Source: Hydrogenophaga sp. NFH-34 (GTDB lineage: Bacteria > Pseudomonadota > Gammaproteobacteria > Burkholderiales > Burkholderiaceae_C). From it: 64,000 nt of DNA. The position numbers were made by a program, and so were the translations under genes. Within the stretch, counting starts at the first letter, position 1, and each line of letters begins with the position of its first letter. Below, piece by piece: positions 43,308 through 52,822 of the stretch. The DNA is taken from positions 62,001 to 126,000 of the forward strand of contig NZ_JACBGE010000005.1 of the NCBI RefSeq assembly GCF_021401345.1. The letters run 5' to 3'. Below the pieces are notes generated by a model that worked only from the letters and a program-made list of their open reading frames with translations, did not search any database and was not told the DNA's origin.

Positions 43308-43817
43308 ATGGTCACGCGCAAAACCCCGCCCCCTGACGCAGCAGACACCGCCCACCACATCCGCGATTCGGCCCAGCAGATCTGGCTGGCTGGCCTGGGC
43401 GCCTTCGCCAAGGCCCAGGCCGAAGGCAGCAAGGCCTTCGAAAGCCTGGTCAACGAAGGGTTGAGCATGCAGCGCAAAACCCATGCCCTGGCCGAAGAGC
43501 GCATGGCCGAAGCCACCCAGCGCGCCAACGCCCTGGCCGGTGAATTCAGCCACCGCGCTGCCGGGCAATGGGACAAGCTGGAAAACCTGTTCGAGGACCG
43601 CGTCGCCAAGGCGCTGCGCAAGCTCGGGGTGCCGGCAGCCCGGGACATCGATGCCCTGGCCGAACGCATCGAAGCGCTGAGCCAGCAGGTCGAGCGCCTC
43701 GCCCAGGCACAGCCCTCCACGCCGGGCACCCCCCGGTCGCCGGCTCCGGCCCGCAAACGCCCGGCCGCCCGCAAAGCCGCAGGCCCCAAAACCGGCGCGG
43801 ATCCCGACGCCAACTGA
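43308..43817 (+). CDS. phasin / poly(hydroxyalkanoate) granule-associated protein
   Basis: 169 residues. Helical core with IRDSAQQIWLAGLGAFAKAQ at the N-terminus and KLENLFEDRVAKALRKLGVPAARDIDALAERI in the middle, then a proline/alanine/lysine-rich tail (PARKRPAARKAAGPKTG). This is the PhaF/PhaI layout: a granule-binding helix and a basic tail that can bind DNA. AAGGAA is seven bases before the ATG. A TetR gene follows on the same strand after a long perfect inverted repeat. Confidence 0.88.
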   Translation: MVTRKTPPPDAADTAHHIRDSAQQIWLAGLGAFAKAQAEGSKAFESLVNEGLSMQRKTHALAEERMAEATQRANALAGEFSHRAAGQWDKLENLFEDRVAKALRKLGVPAARDIDALAERIEALSQQVERLAQAQPSTPGTPRSPAPARKRPAARKAAGPKTGADPDAN

Positions 43818-43840
43818 CCCGGCCAGCGTCGTTCGCCAGG

Positions 43841-43873
43841 GCGCTGGCATGCTGCATCGCAGCATGCCAGCGC
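43841..43873. repeat. perfect 15-bp inverted repeat after the phasin gene
   Basis: Arms GCGCTGGCATGCTGC (43841-43855) and its exact complement (43859-43873) flank a three-base loop, ATC. No T-tract follows, so it is not a standard terminator. The centre reads CTGCatcGCAG. It lies 23 bases after the phasin stop. Confidence 0.75.
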
Positions 43874-43995
43874 GTCCCAGTGGTCTACACTGATCCGCAA
43901 GAGGTGCCCACGATGGCGCACCCCAACCCATTGGCCAGCGCCCGGCGTGCCAGCACGTCGCCGACCGGCCACCATGGAGACTGCGGAGACAAGCC

Positions 43996-44682
43996 ATGCC
44001 CAGAAAAGCCCCTCGCCGAACAGCCGAGCGCATTCTGGAAACCACGCTGGTCCTGTTCAACCGCTTCGGCGAGCCCAATGTTTCCACCACGCTGATCGCC
44101 AACGAACTGGGCATCAGCCCCGGCAACCTGTATTACCACTACCCGGCCAAGGACGAACTGGTCAACGCCCTGTTCGAGCGGTATGAGCAGGCGCTGACGC
44201 CGGTGCTCGACGCGGCGGGCGGCGTGCGTGACGTGGAAGGCGCTTGGTTCTTCCTGCACACGCTGTTCGAGACCCTCTGGGAGCATCGCTTCCTGTACCG
44301 CGACCTCAACGACCTGCTGTCGCGCAACCGCCTGCTGGAAACCCGTCTGCAGGGCGTCATTGCCCACAAGACCCGTGCCCTGCGCGGCATGCTCACGCAC
44401 CTGGGCCTGCACGGCGCGGTCGACATGGACAGCCGCGAGGTGGCCCCGACCGCCGACAGCATGGTGGTGCTGCTCACCTACTGGCTGAGCTTTGAATTCG
44501 TGCGCGCTCCCCGACAAGCACTGGAGCCCGAACACGCCGGGCAGGCCCTGTGGCGCGGGGCCTGGCACGTGCTGCACCAGCTCACCCCCTACCTCGAACC
44601 CGCGCAGCGCCAACACCTGCGCCAACTGGCCGACGCCTACCGCCCTGCAACCGCGTCGACCGAACGGGAGGAAACCGCCTGA
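43996..44682 (+). CDS. TetR-family transcriptional regulator
   Basis: 228 residues. The N-terminal TetR helix-turn-helix is clear: RTAERILETTLVLFNRFGEPNV then TLIANELGISPGNLYYHYPAKDELV at about residues 8-54. The ligand domain carries WFFLHTLFETLWEHRFLYRDLNDLLSR, a motif common in a betaproteobacterial TetR subgroup. The stop overlaps the start of the next gene by one base (TGATG). Given its position after the phasin gene it may control PHA-related genes (inference). Confidence 0.87.
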   Translation: MPRKAPRRTAERILETTLVLFNRFGEPNVSTTLIANELGISPGNLYYHYPAKDELVNALFERYEQALTPVLDAAGGVRDVEGAWFFLHTLFETLWEHRFLYRDLNDLLSRNRLLETRLQGVIAHKTRALRGMLTHLGLHGAVDMDSREVAPTADSMVVLLTYWLSFEFVRAPRQALEPEHAGQALWRGAWHVLHQLTPYLEPAQRQHLRQLADAYRPATASTEREETA

Positions 44683-45470
44683 TGGAAGCCACCGTCTCCG
44701 AATCCTGGCCAGCCTGCCCTGCCCACGCGCGCACCGCGCTCGAAGCCGACGACGTGGTGCGGCTGTGGCCGCGCCTGCACGGCGGCGACGCCGAGCCCCT
44801 GCCCGATGACCCCGCCCTGTTGCAAGCCTGGGTGCTCTACCACCAGGGCCGTTTCGAGGCCGCCGCGCGCGCCGGCCTGGCGCTGGGGACGCCCGGTCTG
44901 TCGCTGTCGCACAAGGCCACCTGCATGCAGGCCATCTATGTCGAGCCCAGCGAGCCCCGCCGGCTGGCCATGCTGCTCGACGTTGCCGAGCGAGCCCGCC
45001 GCCAGCAGGAATTGGCGCCGCAGCAGCCGGCCGGCTGGTACTGGCAGGGCCATGCCCTGGGGCGCTACAGCCAGGGCGTGAGCGTGGCCAAAGCGCTGGC
45101 CCGGGGCCTGGGCGGTCGCGTGCGCAGCAGCCTGGAGCGCACGGTCGCGCTGGCGCCCGCCCATGCCGACGCCCACCTGGCGCTGGCGAACTTTCACGCC
45201 GAAGTGATTGACAAGGTCGGCGAGCTGATCGGCGGCATGACACACGGCGCGCGCAAATCGCTGGGCCGTCTGCACTACAGCCAGGCTCTGGCCCTGCAAC
45301 CCGAATCCCCCGTCACGCTGCACGAATGCGCACAGGGCCTGGTCATGCTCGACGGCACCGCCGCCGAAGCGGAAGCCCGCCGCCTGCGCGAGCGGGCGGC
45401 GACACTGCCGCCCGTCGACGCGATGGAGCGGCTCTACCTGGAAGCCGTTCAGGCCGGGCTCGACGGCTGA
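44682..45470 (+). CDS. TPR-like protein of unknown function, coupled to the TetR gene
   Basis: 262 residues. GGGAGG is 10 bases before the ATG. The protein is helical, alanine/leucine-rich and shows weak TPR-like periodicity (ALLQAWVLYHQGRFEAAARAGLAL; PAHADAHLALANFHAEVIDKVG; LHYSQALALQPESPVTLHECAQ). No signal peptide, no enzyme motif. Its last 22 bases overlap the end of the convergent ABC exporter gene. It probably mediates protein contacts; function is unknown. Confidence 0.75.
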   Translation: MEATVSESWPACPAHARTALEADDVVRLWPRLHGGDAEPLPDDPALLQAWVLYHQGRFEAAARAGLALGTPGLSLSHKATCMQAIYVEPSEPRRLAMLLDVAERARRQQELAPQQPAGWYWQGHALGRYSQGVSVAKALARGLGGRVRSSLERTVALAPAHADAHLALANFHAEVIDKVGELIGGMTHGARKSLGRLHYSQALALQPESPVTLHECAQGLVMLDGTAAEAEARRLRERAATLPPVDAMERLYLEAVQAGLDG

Positions 45471-47335
45471 GCCGCCGCGGGCAGGGGCTCCGGGGAGGCG
45501 GCGGTTGTCGCATCGCGACCGCTCTGCTGCAGTGCCCACATGCCCGCATACACGCCGCCCAGCGCCAGCAGTTGCGGGTGCGTGCCACGTTCCACGATGT
45601 GGCCATGCTCCAGCACCAGGATCTGGTGCGCGTCCACCACCGTGGACAGCCGGTGCGCGATCACCAGCGCCGTCTTGCCCTGCGCCACGCGCTGCAGCTC
45701 CGCCTGGATGGCCCGCTCGTTGGCCGAGTCCAGCGCCGAGGTGGCCTCGTCAAAAATCAGCACCGGCGGGTTCTTGAGCAGGGTGCGGGCAATGGCCACG
45801 CGCTGCTTTTCCCCGCCCGACAGCTTGAGTCCCCGCTCGCCGACCATGCTGCCATACCCCTGCGGCAGCCTGTCGATGAAGGTGTGGATGTGCGCGGCCT
45901 TCGCCGCCGCCACCGCCGCGTCGTGCCCGGCATCCGGGCGACCGTAGAGGATGTTGTATTCGATCGTGTCGTTGAACAGCACCGTGTCCTGCGGCACGAT
46001 GCCGATGGCCTGACGCAGACTGGCCTGCGTCACCTGCCGGATGTCCTGCCCGGCCAGGGCGATGGTGCCGGCGTCGATGTCATAAAAGCGGTACAGCAGC
46101 CGCGCCAGCGTCGACTTGCCCGACCCCGAGGGACCGACCACCGCCACCGTCTCGCCGGCCGGGATTTCGAAGCTGATGCCGTGCAGGATCTCGCGCCCGG
46201 CTTCGTAGCCGAAGCGCACCTGGTCAAAACGCACCGCCGGCGGCCCGTCGAGGCGCAACGGCCGCGCGTCCGGCGCGTCGGCAATCTCGCGCTCCTTTTC
46301 CAGCAGCGTGAACATCTTGTCCAGATCGGTCAGGCTCTGCTTGATTTCCCGGTACAGCACACCCAGGAAATTCAGCGGGATGTACAGCTGGATCATGAAC
46401 GCATTGATCATGACCAGGTCCCCCAGCGTCATGTGGCCGGCGGCCACCCCCTGTGTGGCGCGCCAGAGCATGGCCACCAGCGCCACGGCGATCATCATCT
46501 GCTGCCCGGCATTGAGCATCGACAACGTGGTCTGGCTCTTCAGGCGGGCCTTGCGCAGGCGTTCCAGCGCCTCGTCGTAGCGGCGGGCCTCGAAGGCCTC
46601 GTTGTTGAAGTACTTGACGGTCTCGTAGTTCAGCAGCGAGTCGATGGCCCGAGTCTGGCTGCGCGACTCCAGCTCGTTCATTTCACGGCGGAAACGGGTG
46701 CGCCACTCCGTCACCGACACCGTGAAACCCACGTACACCACCAAGGCCGCGAGCGTGATCCACACGTAGCCCATGTCGAACTTCGTGCCCAGCAGCGTGA
46801 GCACCAGCACCACCTCGATCAAGGTGGGGAAGATGCTGTAGAGCGAGTACGAGATGAGCTGCTGCACGCCGCGGGTACCGCGCTCGATGTCGCGCGTCAT
46901 GCCACCGGTCTGGCGCTCCAGATGGAAGCGCAGCGACAACGCGTGCAGGTGGCCGAACACCTGCAGGGCGATGCTGCGCGTGGCCCCCTCGGTCGCCTTG
47001 GCAAACACCAGTTCGCGCAGCTCGGTGAACACGCTGGTGGACAGCCTCAGCAGCCCATAGGCCACCAACAACCCCACGGGCACCACCAGCAAAGCCTGGG
47101 CGCTGCCGGGCGCGATGCTCATGGCATCGACCAGTTCCTTGAGCAGCAGCGGCACCCCCACGTTGGCCGCCTTGGCCGCGACCATGAACGCCAGGGCGGC
47201 CATCACGCGCCACTTGTAGCCCCACAGGTAGGGCAGCAGCCGGGCCAGCGTGGCCCAATCGGAACGGGAGTCGGGCCGGGCATGGGCCGGGCTGTCGGGC
47301 AGCACCGCAGTGCTGGCGGGGGACGATGAGCGCAT
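45449..47335 (-). CDS. ABC transporter, Atm1/HMT1-type half-transporter (permease-ATPase fusion)
   Basis: 628 residues. Six membrane helices in the first 330 residues include RFHLERQTGGMTRDIERGTRG and AIDSLLNYETVKYFNNEAFEA, both typical of the Atm1/ABCB7 branch. The ATPase domain has Walker A GPSGSGKST, signature LSGGEKQRVAIAR and Walker B LIFDEATSALDS, and TALVIAHRLSTV. Proteobacterial Atm1 exporters move glutathione-linked or iron-sulfur-related compounds and can confer metal tolerance. It is divergent from an MFS gene and convergent with the TPR gene. Confidence 0.9.
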   Translation of the reverse strand: MRSSSPASTAVLPDSPAHARPDSRSDWATLARLLPYLWGYKWRVMAALAFMVAAKAANVGVPLLLKELVDAMSIAPGSAQALLVVPVGLLVAYGLLRLSTSVFTELRELVFAKATEGATRSIALQVFGHLHALSLRFHLERQTGGMTRDIERGTRGVQQLISYSLYSIFPTLIEVVLVLTLLGTKFDMGYVWITLAALVVYVGFTVSVTEWRTRFRREMNELESRSQTRAIDSLLNYETVKYFNNEAFEARRYDEALERLRKARLKSQTTLSMLNAGQQMMIAVALVAMLWRATQGVAAGHMTLGDLVMINAFMIQLYIPLNFLGVLYREIKQSLTDLDKMFTLLEKEREIADAPDARPLRLDGPPAVRFDQVRFGYEAGREILHGISFEIPAGETVAVVGPSGSGKSTLARLLYRFYDIDAGTIALAGQDIRQVTQASLRQAIGIVPQDTVLFNDTIEYNILYGRPDAGHDAAVAAAKAAHIHTFIDRLPQGYGSMVGERGLKLSGGEKQRVAIARTLLKNPPVLIFDEATSALDSANERAIQAELQRVAQGKTALVIAHRLSTVVDAHQILVLEHGHIVERGTHPQLLALGGVYAGMWALQQSGRDATTAASPEPLPAAAQPSSPA

Positions 47336-47453
47336 TTTTCTGTGAGGACCGGCGGGGCAGGAGATGGAGTATCGGCCAAGGCCCGGCAAGACCGCGGGAA
47401 CACCCGCAAAATCGGGGTTCCCAACAGGGCCGACATGGCCCGGGCCATCCCGC

Positions 47454-48710
47454 ATGAATCTCCCGTCCTCTCCCTCCCGGCTGGTCTGGCCGATGTTGCT
47501 GGCCCTGACCAGCGCCTTCACCCTGAGCCAGGCCTTCCGCACGGTCGCGGCCATCATGGGCCCGCCGCTGGCGCAGGAACTGGCGCTGTCCAACCAGCAA
47601 CTGGGGCTGTGGGCCGCAGCCTTCCACTTCTCCTTCGGCATCATGCAACTGGTGTTCGGGGTGACCATCGACGTCTTCGGCGTGCGCCGCACCATCCTGG
47701 CCGCCTTCCCCGTGGCCATCCTGGGTGCCGTGGTGTCTGCCCTGGCTCCCGGCTTTCAGGTCCTGCTGCTGGGCCAGGTGCTCATCGGCACCGGCTGCTC
47801 GCCCGCCTTCCTGGTGTGCACGGTGTTCATTGCGCGCCACTTCGGCCCCGAGCGGTTCACGCCCACCTCCGGGCTGATCATGAGCCTGAGCGGCCTCGGG
47901 GTGCTGCTGACCGCCACCCCACTGGCCGCCATGATCGAAATCTCGTCCTGGCGCTGGTCGTTCGGGGTGCTGGCGCTGCTGGGCATCGCCGCCTGGCTGG
48001 CCATCTTCTGGCGCGTGCGCGAGCGCTCGCTCGGCGCGCACTCCGTACAGGCGCCGGTTGCACGCCCCCAGCTGAAGCAGGCCTTCGGCGGGCTGCTTGA
48101 CCTGTTCCGGCTGCCGCACACGGCCGGCCTGGTGCTTTACGCGGCGGTCGCGTACGCCGGCTTCATCACGCTGCGCGGCCTGTGGCTGGGCCCGGTGCTG
48201 ATCGAACGGCACGGCCTGACGCTGGTACAGAGCGGCAACGTCGCCCTGCTGGTGACGCTGGGCAGCATGCTCAGCCCGGCCGTGTTCGGCCGCATCGACC
48301 CCGGCGGCGAGCGGCGTGTGCACTGGCTCATCGGTTTTTCGCTCGCGGCGGCCACGCTGCTGATGGGCATGGCCCTGACCCACAGCCTCTGGCTGGACGT
48401 GGCGCTGCCCATCGTCTATGGCCTGCTGTCCGGTTATGGACTGCTGCAATACGGCTACGTGCACGGCGCCTACCCGGCCGCGGCACGCGGGCGGGCCCTG
48501 TCGCTGTTCACCATGGCGATGTTTCTTGGCATCTCGCTCATGCAGTGGCTCAGCGGCCTGGCCGCGACGCTGGCACCCGCGGCTGGCCTCGATCCGCTCT
48601 CCGCCGCCCTGGCCACCATGAGCCTGATGCTGGTGCTCGGCGGCCTGGCTTTCTGGAAACTGCCCCGCGCGCCGGGCGAGCCCGTGCAGACACCACCCAC
48701 ACGACAATAA
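47454..48710 (+). CDS. MFS transporter
   Basis: 418 residues, twelve predicted helices. The first loop motif reads FGVTIDVFGVRRTILAAFP (GxxxDRxGxRR type, with DV in place of DR). ATG chosen as MNLPSSPSRLVW, where the first helix starts; an upstream frame is not transporter-like. It is divergent from the Atm1-like gene and followed four bases later by AMP nucleosidase. Substrate cannot be inferred. Confidence 0.8.
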   Translation: MNLPSSPSRLVWPMLLALTSAFTLSQAFRTVAAIMGPPLAQELALSNQQLGLWAAAFHFSFGIMQLVFGVTIDVFGVRRTILAAFPVAILGAVVSALAPGFQVLLLGQVLIGTGCSPAFLVCTVFIARHFGPERFTPTSGLIMSLSGLGVLLTATPLAAMIEISSWRWSFGVLALLGIAAWLAIFWRVRERSLGAHSVQAPVARPQLKQAFGGLLDLFRLPHTAGLVLYAAVAYAGFITLRGLWLGPVLIERHGLTLVQSGNVALLVTLGSMLSPAVFGRIDPGGERRVHWLIGFSLAAATLLMGMALTHSLWLDVALPIVYGLLSGYGLLQYGYVHGAYPAAARGRALSLFTMAMFLGISLMQWLSGLAATLAPAAGLDPLSAALATMSLMLVLGGLAFWKLPRAPGEPVQTPPTRQ

Positions 48711-48714
48711 GCCC

Positions 48715-50223
48715 ATGCACCAGACACCCGAATTCACCGCGCCCCAGTTCTTCGAAGACCCCGCTGCCGCACTGGCCCAGGCGCAGCGGCTGTACGACCA
48801 GAGCATCGACTTCCTGCGCGCGGCGCTGCGGGAGTTCGTCGCCGGCCGGCCCTTCGAGGGCCAGCGCGTGCGCGCCTGCTACCCCTTCGTGCGCCTGCAC
48901 TCGCACAGCGTCTCGCGCCAGGAGGCGGGCCTGCACAACCGCCTGAGCTATGGCTTCGTGGCCGGGCCGGGCCGATACGAAACCACGCTGACCCGCCCCG
49001 ACCTGTTTGCCGACTATTACCTGGAGCAGTTCCGGCTGCTCATGGCCAACCATGGCGGCCGGCTCGAAGTGGGCATCAGCGCCCAGCCGATCCCCATCCA
49101 CTTCTCGTTTGCCGAACACGACCACGTCGAAGGCGAGATGGATGCCGCGCGGCGCGCCCTGATGCGCGACGTGTTCGACCTGCCCGACCTGGCGGTGATG
49201 GACGATGGCATCGCCAACGGCACGCACGAACCCGCGCCCGGCGAACCCCTGCCACTGGCCCTGTTCACCGGCGCGCGCGTCGACTACTCGCTGCAGCGCC
49301 TGCGCCACTACACCGGCACCGCGCCCGAGTGGTTCCAGAACTTCGTGCTGTTCACCAACTACCAGTTCTACATCGACGAATTCATCCGCCTGGGCCATGC
49401 CGAGATGGCCGACCCGGCGAGCGACTACATCGCCTTCGTGGAGCCCGGCAACCTGATCACGCGCCGCACCGGCCTGGGCGCCGAGGCCATCGACGCGCTG
49501 GGCAAGGCCTTGCCGCGCCTGCCCCAGATGCCGGCCTACCACCTGCTGCGCGCCGACCGCAGCGGCCTCACCATGGTCAACATCGGTGTGGGCCCCGCCA
49601 ACGCCAAGACCATCACCGACCACATCGCCGTGCTGCGCCCGCACGCCTGGCTCATGCTCGGCCACTGCGCCGGGTTGCGCAATGGCCAGCAACTGGGCGA
49701 CTACGTGCTGGCACACGCGTACGTGCGCGAAGACCACGTGCTCGACGAAGAACTGCCCCTGTGGGTGCCGATCCCGGCGCTGGCCGAGATCCAGGTGGCG
49801 CTGGAAACCGCCGTGGCCGACGTGACCGGCATGCCCCCGTCCGAACTCAAGCGCATCATGCGCACCGGCACCGTGGCCAGCACCGACAACCGCAACTGGG
49901 AACTGCTGCCCACGCGCAACGTGCCCAGCACGCCGCAACGCCGCTTCAGCCAGAGCCGGGCGGTGGCTCTCGACATGGAGAGCGCCACCATCGCCGCCAA
50001 CGGTTTCCGCTTCCGCGTTCCCTACGGCACCCTGCTGTGCGTGAGCGACAAGCCGCTGCATGGCGAGATCAAGCTGCCCGGCATGGCCAACCACTTCTAC
50101 CGCGAGCGCGTGGACCAGCACCTGCGCATCGGCATCCGCGCGATCGAACTTCTGCGCCAGGGCGGGGTCGACCAGTTGCACAGCCGCAAGCTGCGCAGCT
50201 TTGCCGAAGTGGCGTTCCAGTAA
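48715..50223 (+). CDS. amn: AMP nucleosidase
   Basis: 502 residues. The N-terminal regulatory domain and the C-terminal nucleoside phosphorylase-like domain are in family order: VNIGVGPANAKTITDHIAVLRPHAWLMLGHCAGLRNGQQLGDYVLAHAYVREDHVLD is split here into pieces: GPANAKTI, GHCAGLR and AYVREDHVL, then ALDMESATIAANGFRFRVPYG with the catalytic glutamate region. The enzyme cleaves AMP to adenine and ribose 5-phosphate and helps set adenylate levels. It lies four bases after the MFS gene; they may be cotranscribed. Confidence 0.9.
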   Translation: MHQTPEFTAPQFFEDPAAALAQAQRLYDQSIDFLRAALREFVAGRPFEGQRVRACYPFVRLHSHSVSRQEAGLHNRLSYGFVAGPGRYETTLTRPDLFADYYLEQFRLLMANHGGRLEVGISAQPIPIHFSFAEHDHVEGEMDAARRALMRDVFDLPDLAVMDDGIANGTHEPAPGEPLPLALFTGARVDYSLQRLRHYTGTAPEWFQNFVLFTNYQFYIDEFIRLGHAEMADPASDYIAFVEPGNLITRRTGLGAEAIDALGKALPRLPQMPAYHLLRADRSGLTMVNIGVGPANAKTITDHIAVLRPHAWLMLGHCAGLRNGQQLGDYVLAHAYVREDHVLDEELPLWVPIPALAEIQVALETAVADVTGMPPSELKRIMRTGTVASTDNRNWELLPTRNVPSTPQRRFSQSRAVALDMESATIAANGFRFRVPYGTLLCVSDKPLHGEIKLPGMANHFYRERVDQHLRIGIRAIELLRQGGVDQLHSRKLRSFAEVAFQ

Positions 50224-50262
50224 GCGCCCGCACCGTCACGTTCCCGAGCCTTTCCCGATCGA

Positions 50263-51366
50263 ATGACCCCCATCCAAGAACGCCTCGCCCACCTTCTCAA
50301 CGTCGATATCTGGCTGGCCATCACCCTGGCCGTGCTCCTGATGGCCCTGGTCGTGAGCCAGGTCACCCGCGTCCTTTTCAACCAGTTGCTCCGCTGGACC
50401 CGGCGCTCCGAAACCGTCTGGGACGAAGCCCTGGTTGAATCCGCTCGCCGGCCCATGCAGTTGCTGATCTGGATCGTGGCCCTGACCTGGGCCGCGACCG
50501 CCCTGCAGCGCCACTGGCCCGAGCCCGACTTCAGCCCCACCATCGGGCTGGCCCGCAACATCGGCATCGTGCTCACGGTGGCCTGGTTCTTCTGGCAGTT
50601 CATCGGTCGCGCGTCCGAACACACCATCGCACGCGGCCAGGCGCAGGATCCCGCCTTCGACCTGACCACCGCCCTGGCTCTGAGCAAGCTGGCCCGCCTG
50701 ATCGTCGTCGTCGTGGCCACCATCACGGTGGCCCAGACCCTGGGTTTCCAGATCGGTGGCCTGCTGGCTCTGGGGGGCGTGGGTGGCATCGCGGTCGGCC
50801 TGGCCGCACGCGACATCCTGGCCAATTTTTTCGGCGGCCTGACCATCTACCTGGACCGCCCGTTCAGCGTCGGCGACTGGATCCGATCGCCCGACAAGAG
50901 CCTGGAAGGCACGGTCGAATACATCAGTTGGCGCCACACCCGCATCCGCGCCTTCAACAAGAACCCGATCTACGTGCCCAACTCGGTCTTCACCAACATC
51001 GTGGTGGAGAACCCTTCGCGCATGACCCACCGGCGCTTCACCGAAACCATCGGCGTGCGCTACGACGACCTGGCCCAGGTCGACGCGATCGTCACCGAAA
51101 TTCGCCGCTACCTGAGCCAGCACCCCGCCATCGATACCCGGGAACTGCTGATCGTCAACTTCAACCGGTTCGGCACCAGTTCGCTGGACATCATGATCTA
51201 TGCTTTCACGCTGCAGCGTGTCTGGGCCGAGTTCCAGTCCCTGAAGCACGAATGGCTGCTGGCCATTGGCCACATCATCGAGCGCCACGGTGCGCGCGTG
51301 GCGCTGCCGACCCAAACGCTGCACGTCGATACCCTGCCCGTTCCCCAGGAGCCCACACCCACCTGA
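50263..51366 (+). CDS. MscS-family mechanosensitive ion channel
   Basis: 367 residues. Four or so N-terminal helices are followed by the pore helix GVGGIAVGLAARDILANFFGGLTIYLDRPF, then the beta domain (VGDWIR, VEYISWRHTRIRAFNKNPIYVPNS) and an alpha-beta vestibule domain. The pore glycine/alanine pattern is intact. MscS channels release solutes on sudden hypo-osmotic swelling. It has its own terminator at 51375-51398. Confidence 0.88.
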   Translation: MTPIQERLAHLLNVDIWLAITLAVLLMALVVSQVTRVLFNQLLRWTRRSETVWDEALVESARRPMQLLIWIVALTWAATALQRHWPEPDFSPTIGLARNIGIVLTVAWFFWQFIGRASEHTIARGQAQDPAFDLTTALALSKLARLIVVVVATITVAQTLGFQIGGLLALGGVGGIAVGLAARDILANFFGGLTIYLDRPFSVGDWIRSPDKSLEGTVEYISWRHTRIRAFNKNPIYVPNSVFTNIVVENPSRMTHRRFTETIGVRYDDLAQVDAIVTEIRRYLSQHPAIDTRELLIVNFNRFGTSSLDIMIYAFTLQRVWAEFQSLKHEWLLAIGHIIERHGARVALPTQTLHVDTLPVPQEPTPT

Positions 51367-51374
51367 GCGTGGGT

Positions 51375-51398
51375 GCTCGGCGCGGGCCGGGCTTTTTT
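51375..51398 (+). terminator. rho-independent terminator after the MscS gene
   Basis: GCTCGG and CCGGGC form a six-base stem (one G-T pair) with a six-base loop, followed by TTTTTT at 51393-51398. It lies eight bases after the stop codon. Confidence 0.75.
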
Positions 51399-51411
51399 CC
51401 TGACCCGCTTC

Positions 51412-52629
51412 ATGACCCCATTTTTCTCCCCCCGGCGGGAACGCTGGCTGTTGCTGACCATCGCCGGCATCCAGTTCACGCACATCCTGGACTTCATGAT
51501 CATGATGCCGCTCGGGCCGCAGTTCACGCGGCTGTTCGGCATCAGCGATGCACAGTTCGGGTTGCTGGTATCGGCCTACACGCTGTCGGCCGGGGCCTCC
51601 GGCCTGGCCGCTGCCACCTATGTCGACCGTTTCGACCGCAAGCACCTGCTGCTGTGGCTGTACGGCCTGTTTGCCATCGCCACCCTGGCCTGCGGACTCG
51701 CGACCAGCTACGGTTTTCTGATGATGGCGCGCGTGGCAGCCGGCCTGTTCGGCGGCGTGCTCTCGGCCCTCTCGCAGACCATCGTGGCCGACGTGGTGCC
51801 GTTCGAGCGTCGCGGTCGCGCCATGGGCATTGTCATGTCGTCCTTCTCCGTCGCCACCGTGGCAGGTGTTCCCATCGGCCTGTTCATTGCCAGCCTCTGG
51901 GGTTGGCAGCTGACCTTCGTCGCCATCGCGCTGTTCAGTGCGGTGCTGGGGCTCGGTGCCTGGCTCACCCTGCCCCGCCTGCGTACCCACCTCGATGCCC
52001 CGCGCACGCATTCCGTGTGGCGCGGCATCGGCCGGGTGCTCGTCCACCGCGACCACCTGTTGGCCTTCGCCTTCTCGGCCCTGCTCATGTTCACCGGGTT
52101 CACAGTGATCCCCTTCATCACCCTCTACATGCAGGCCAACCTGGGCATGACGGACACCCAGATCCCCTACGTCTACCTCTGTGGGGGCATCGCCACCCTG
52201 ATCACGGCGCGGTTTTTCGGCCGGCTCACCGACCGGCTCGGCAAGGTCCGCACCTTCACCTTCATGGGCTGTGCCGTCACGCTCCCGCTGATGGTCACCA
52301 CCCTGATCCCCCCCGCACCGCTGTGGGCAGTCCTGCTGGTGTCCACTGGCTTCTTCGTCTGCATGAACGGCCGCATGATCCCCGGCATGGCCCTCATCAC
52401 GTCGGCACCCGCGCCGCAGCAGCGCGGCACCTTTCTCGTGCTCAACGCGGCGGTGCAGTCGGCCGCCATGGGCGTGGCCTCGTTCCTGGGCGGCTGGATC
52501 ATCAGCCGCGACGCCAGCGGCCATCTCGAACACTACGGCTGGGCCGGGCTGGTGGGCGTTGCCGCCAGCCTGGGCTCCGTGCTGCTCGCCCGCCGGCTGC
52601 GTCTGCACGGCGCCCAGTCCGCCCGCTGA
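51412..52629 (+). CDS. MFS transporter (drug/sugar efflux type)
   Basis: 405 residues, twelve predicted helices. Motif A reads AATYVDRFDRKHLLLW (between helices 2 and 3) and the second half has GRLTDRLGKVRTF. LDFMIMMPLGPQF at the start is common in AraJ/YdhP-type exporters of arabinose or drugs. ATG giving MTPFFSPRRERW is preferred over a frame that extends back through the terminator. It has no adjacent regulator. Confidence 0.82.
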   Translation: MTPFFSPRRERWLLLTIAGIQFTHILDFMIMMPLGPQFTRLFGISDAQFGLLVSAYTLSAGASGLAAATYVDRFDRKHLLLWLYGLFAIATLACGLATSYGFLMMARVAAGLFGGVLSALSQTIVADVVPFERRGRAMGIVMSSFSVATVAGVPIGLFIASLWGWQLTFVAIALFSAVLGLGAWLTLPRLRTHLDAPRTHSVWRGIGRVLVHRDHLLAFAFSALLMFTGFTVIPFITLYMQANLGMTDTQIPYVYLCGGIATLITARFFGRLTDRLGKVRTFTFMGCAVTLPLMVTTLIPPAPLWAVLLVSTGFFVCMNGRMIPGMALITSAPAPQQRGTFLVLNAAVQSAAMGVASFLGGWIISRDASGHLEHYGWAGLVGVAASLGSVLLARRLRLHGAQSAR

Positions 52630-52822
52630 TCCGCCACGGCGCTGGCGTGCCCGGCCTTGCGCCACGTCAAGGCCGCAGCCGGTGGCTTGCAGCTTGTTGC
52701 AATGCAGGGTTGCACGCCCGCGCCTTCTTGGGCATAGTGATCCCAACGGCTACCCGTGACCGTCGGGTTGCCAGAACAGCCCGGCGGTTTGTGTCAACCC
52801 GGAGCATAAGGAGGCTCTTCAT

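Noticed and set aside
52630..52822. Sigma-54 promoter before hpf
   Set aside because: GG and GC pairs exist but not with the required 10-base spacing, and no rpoN gene is adjacent.
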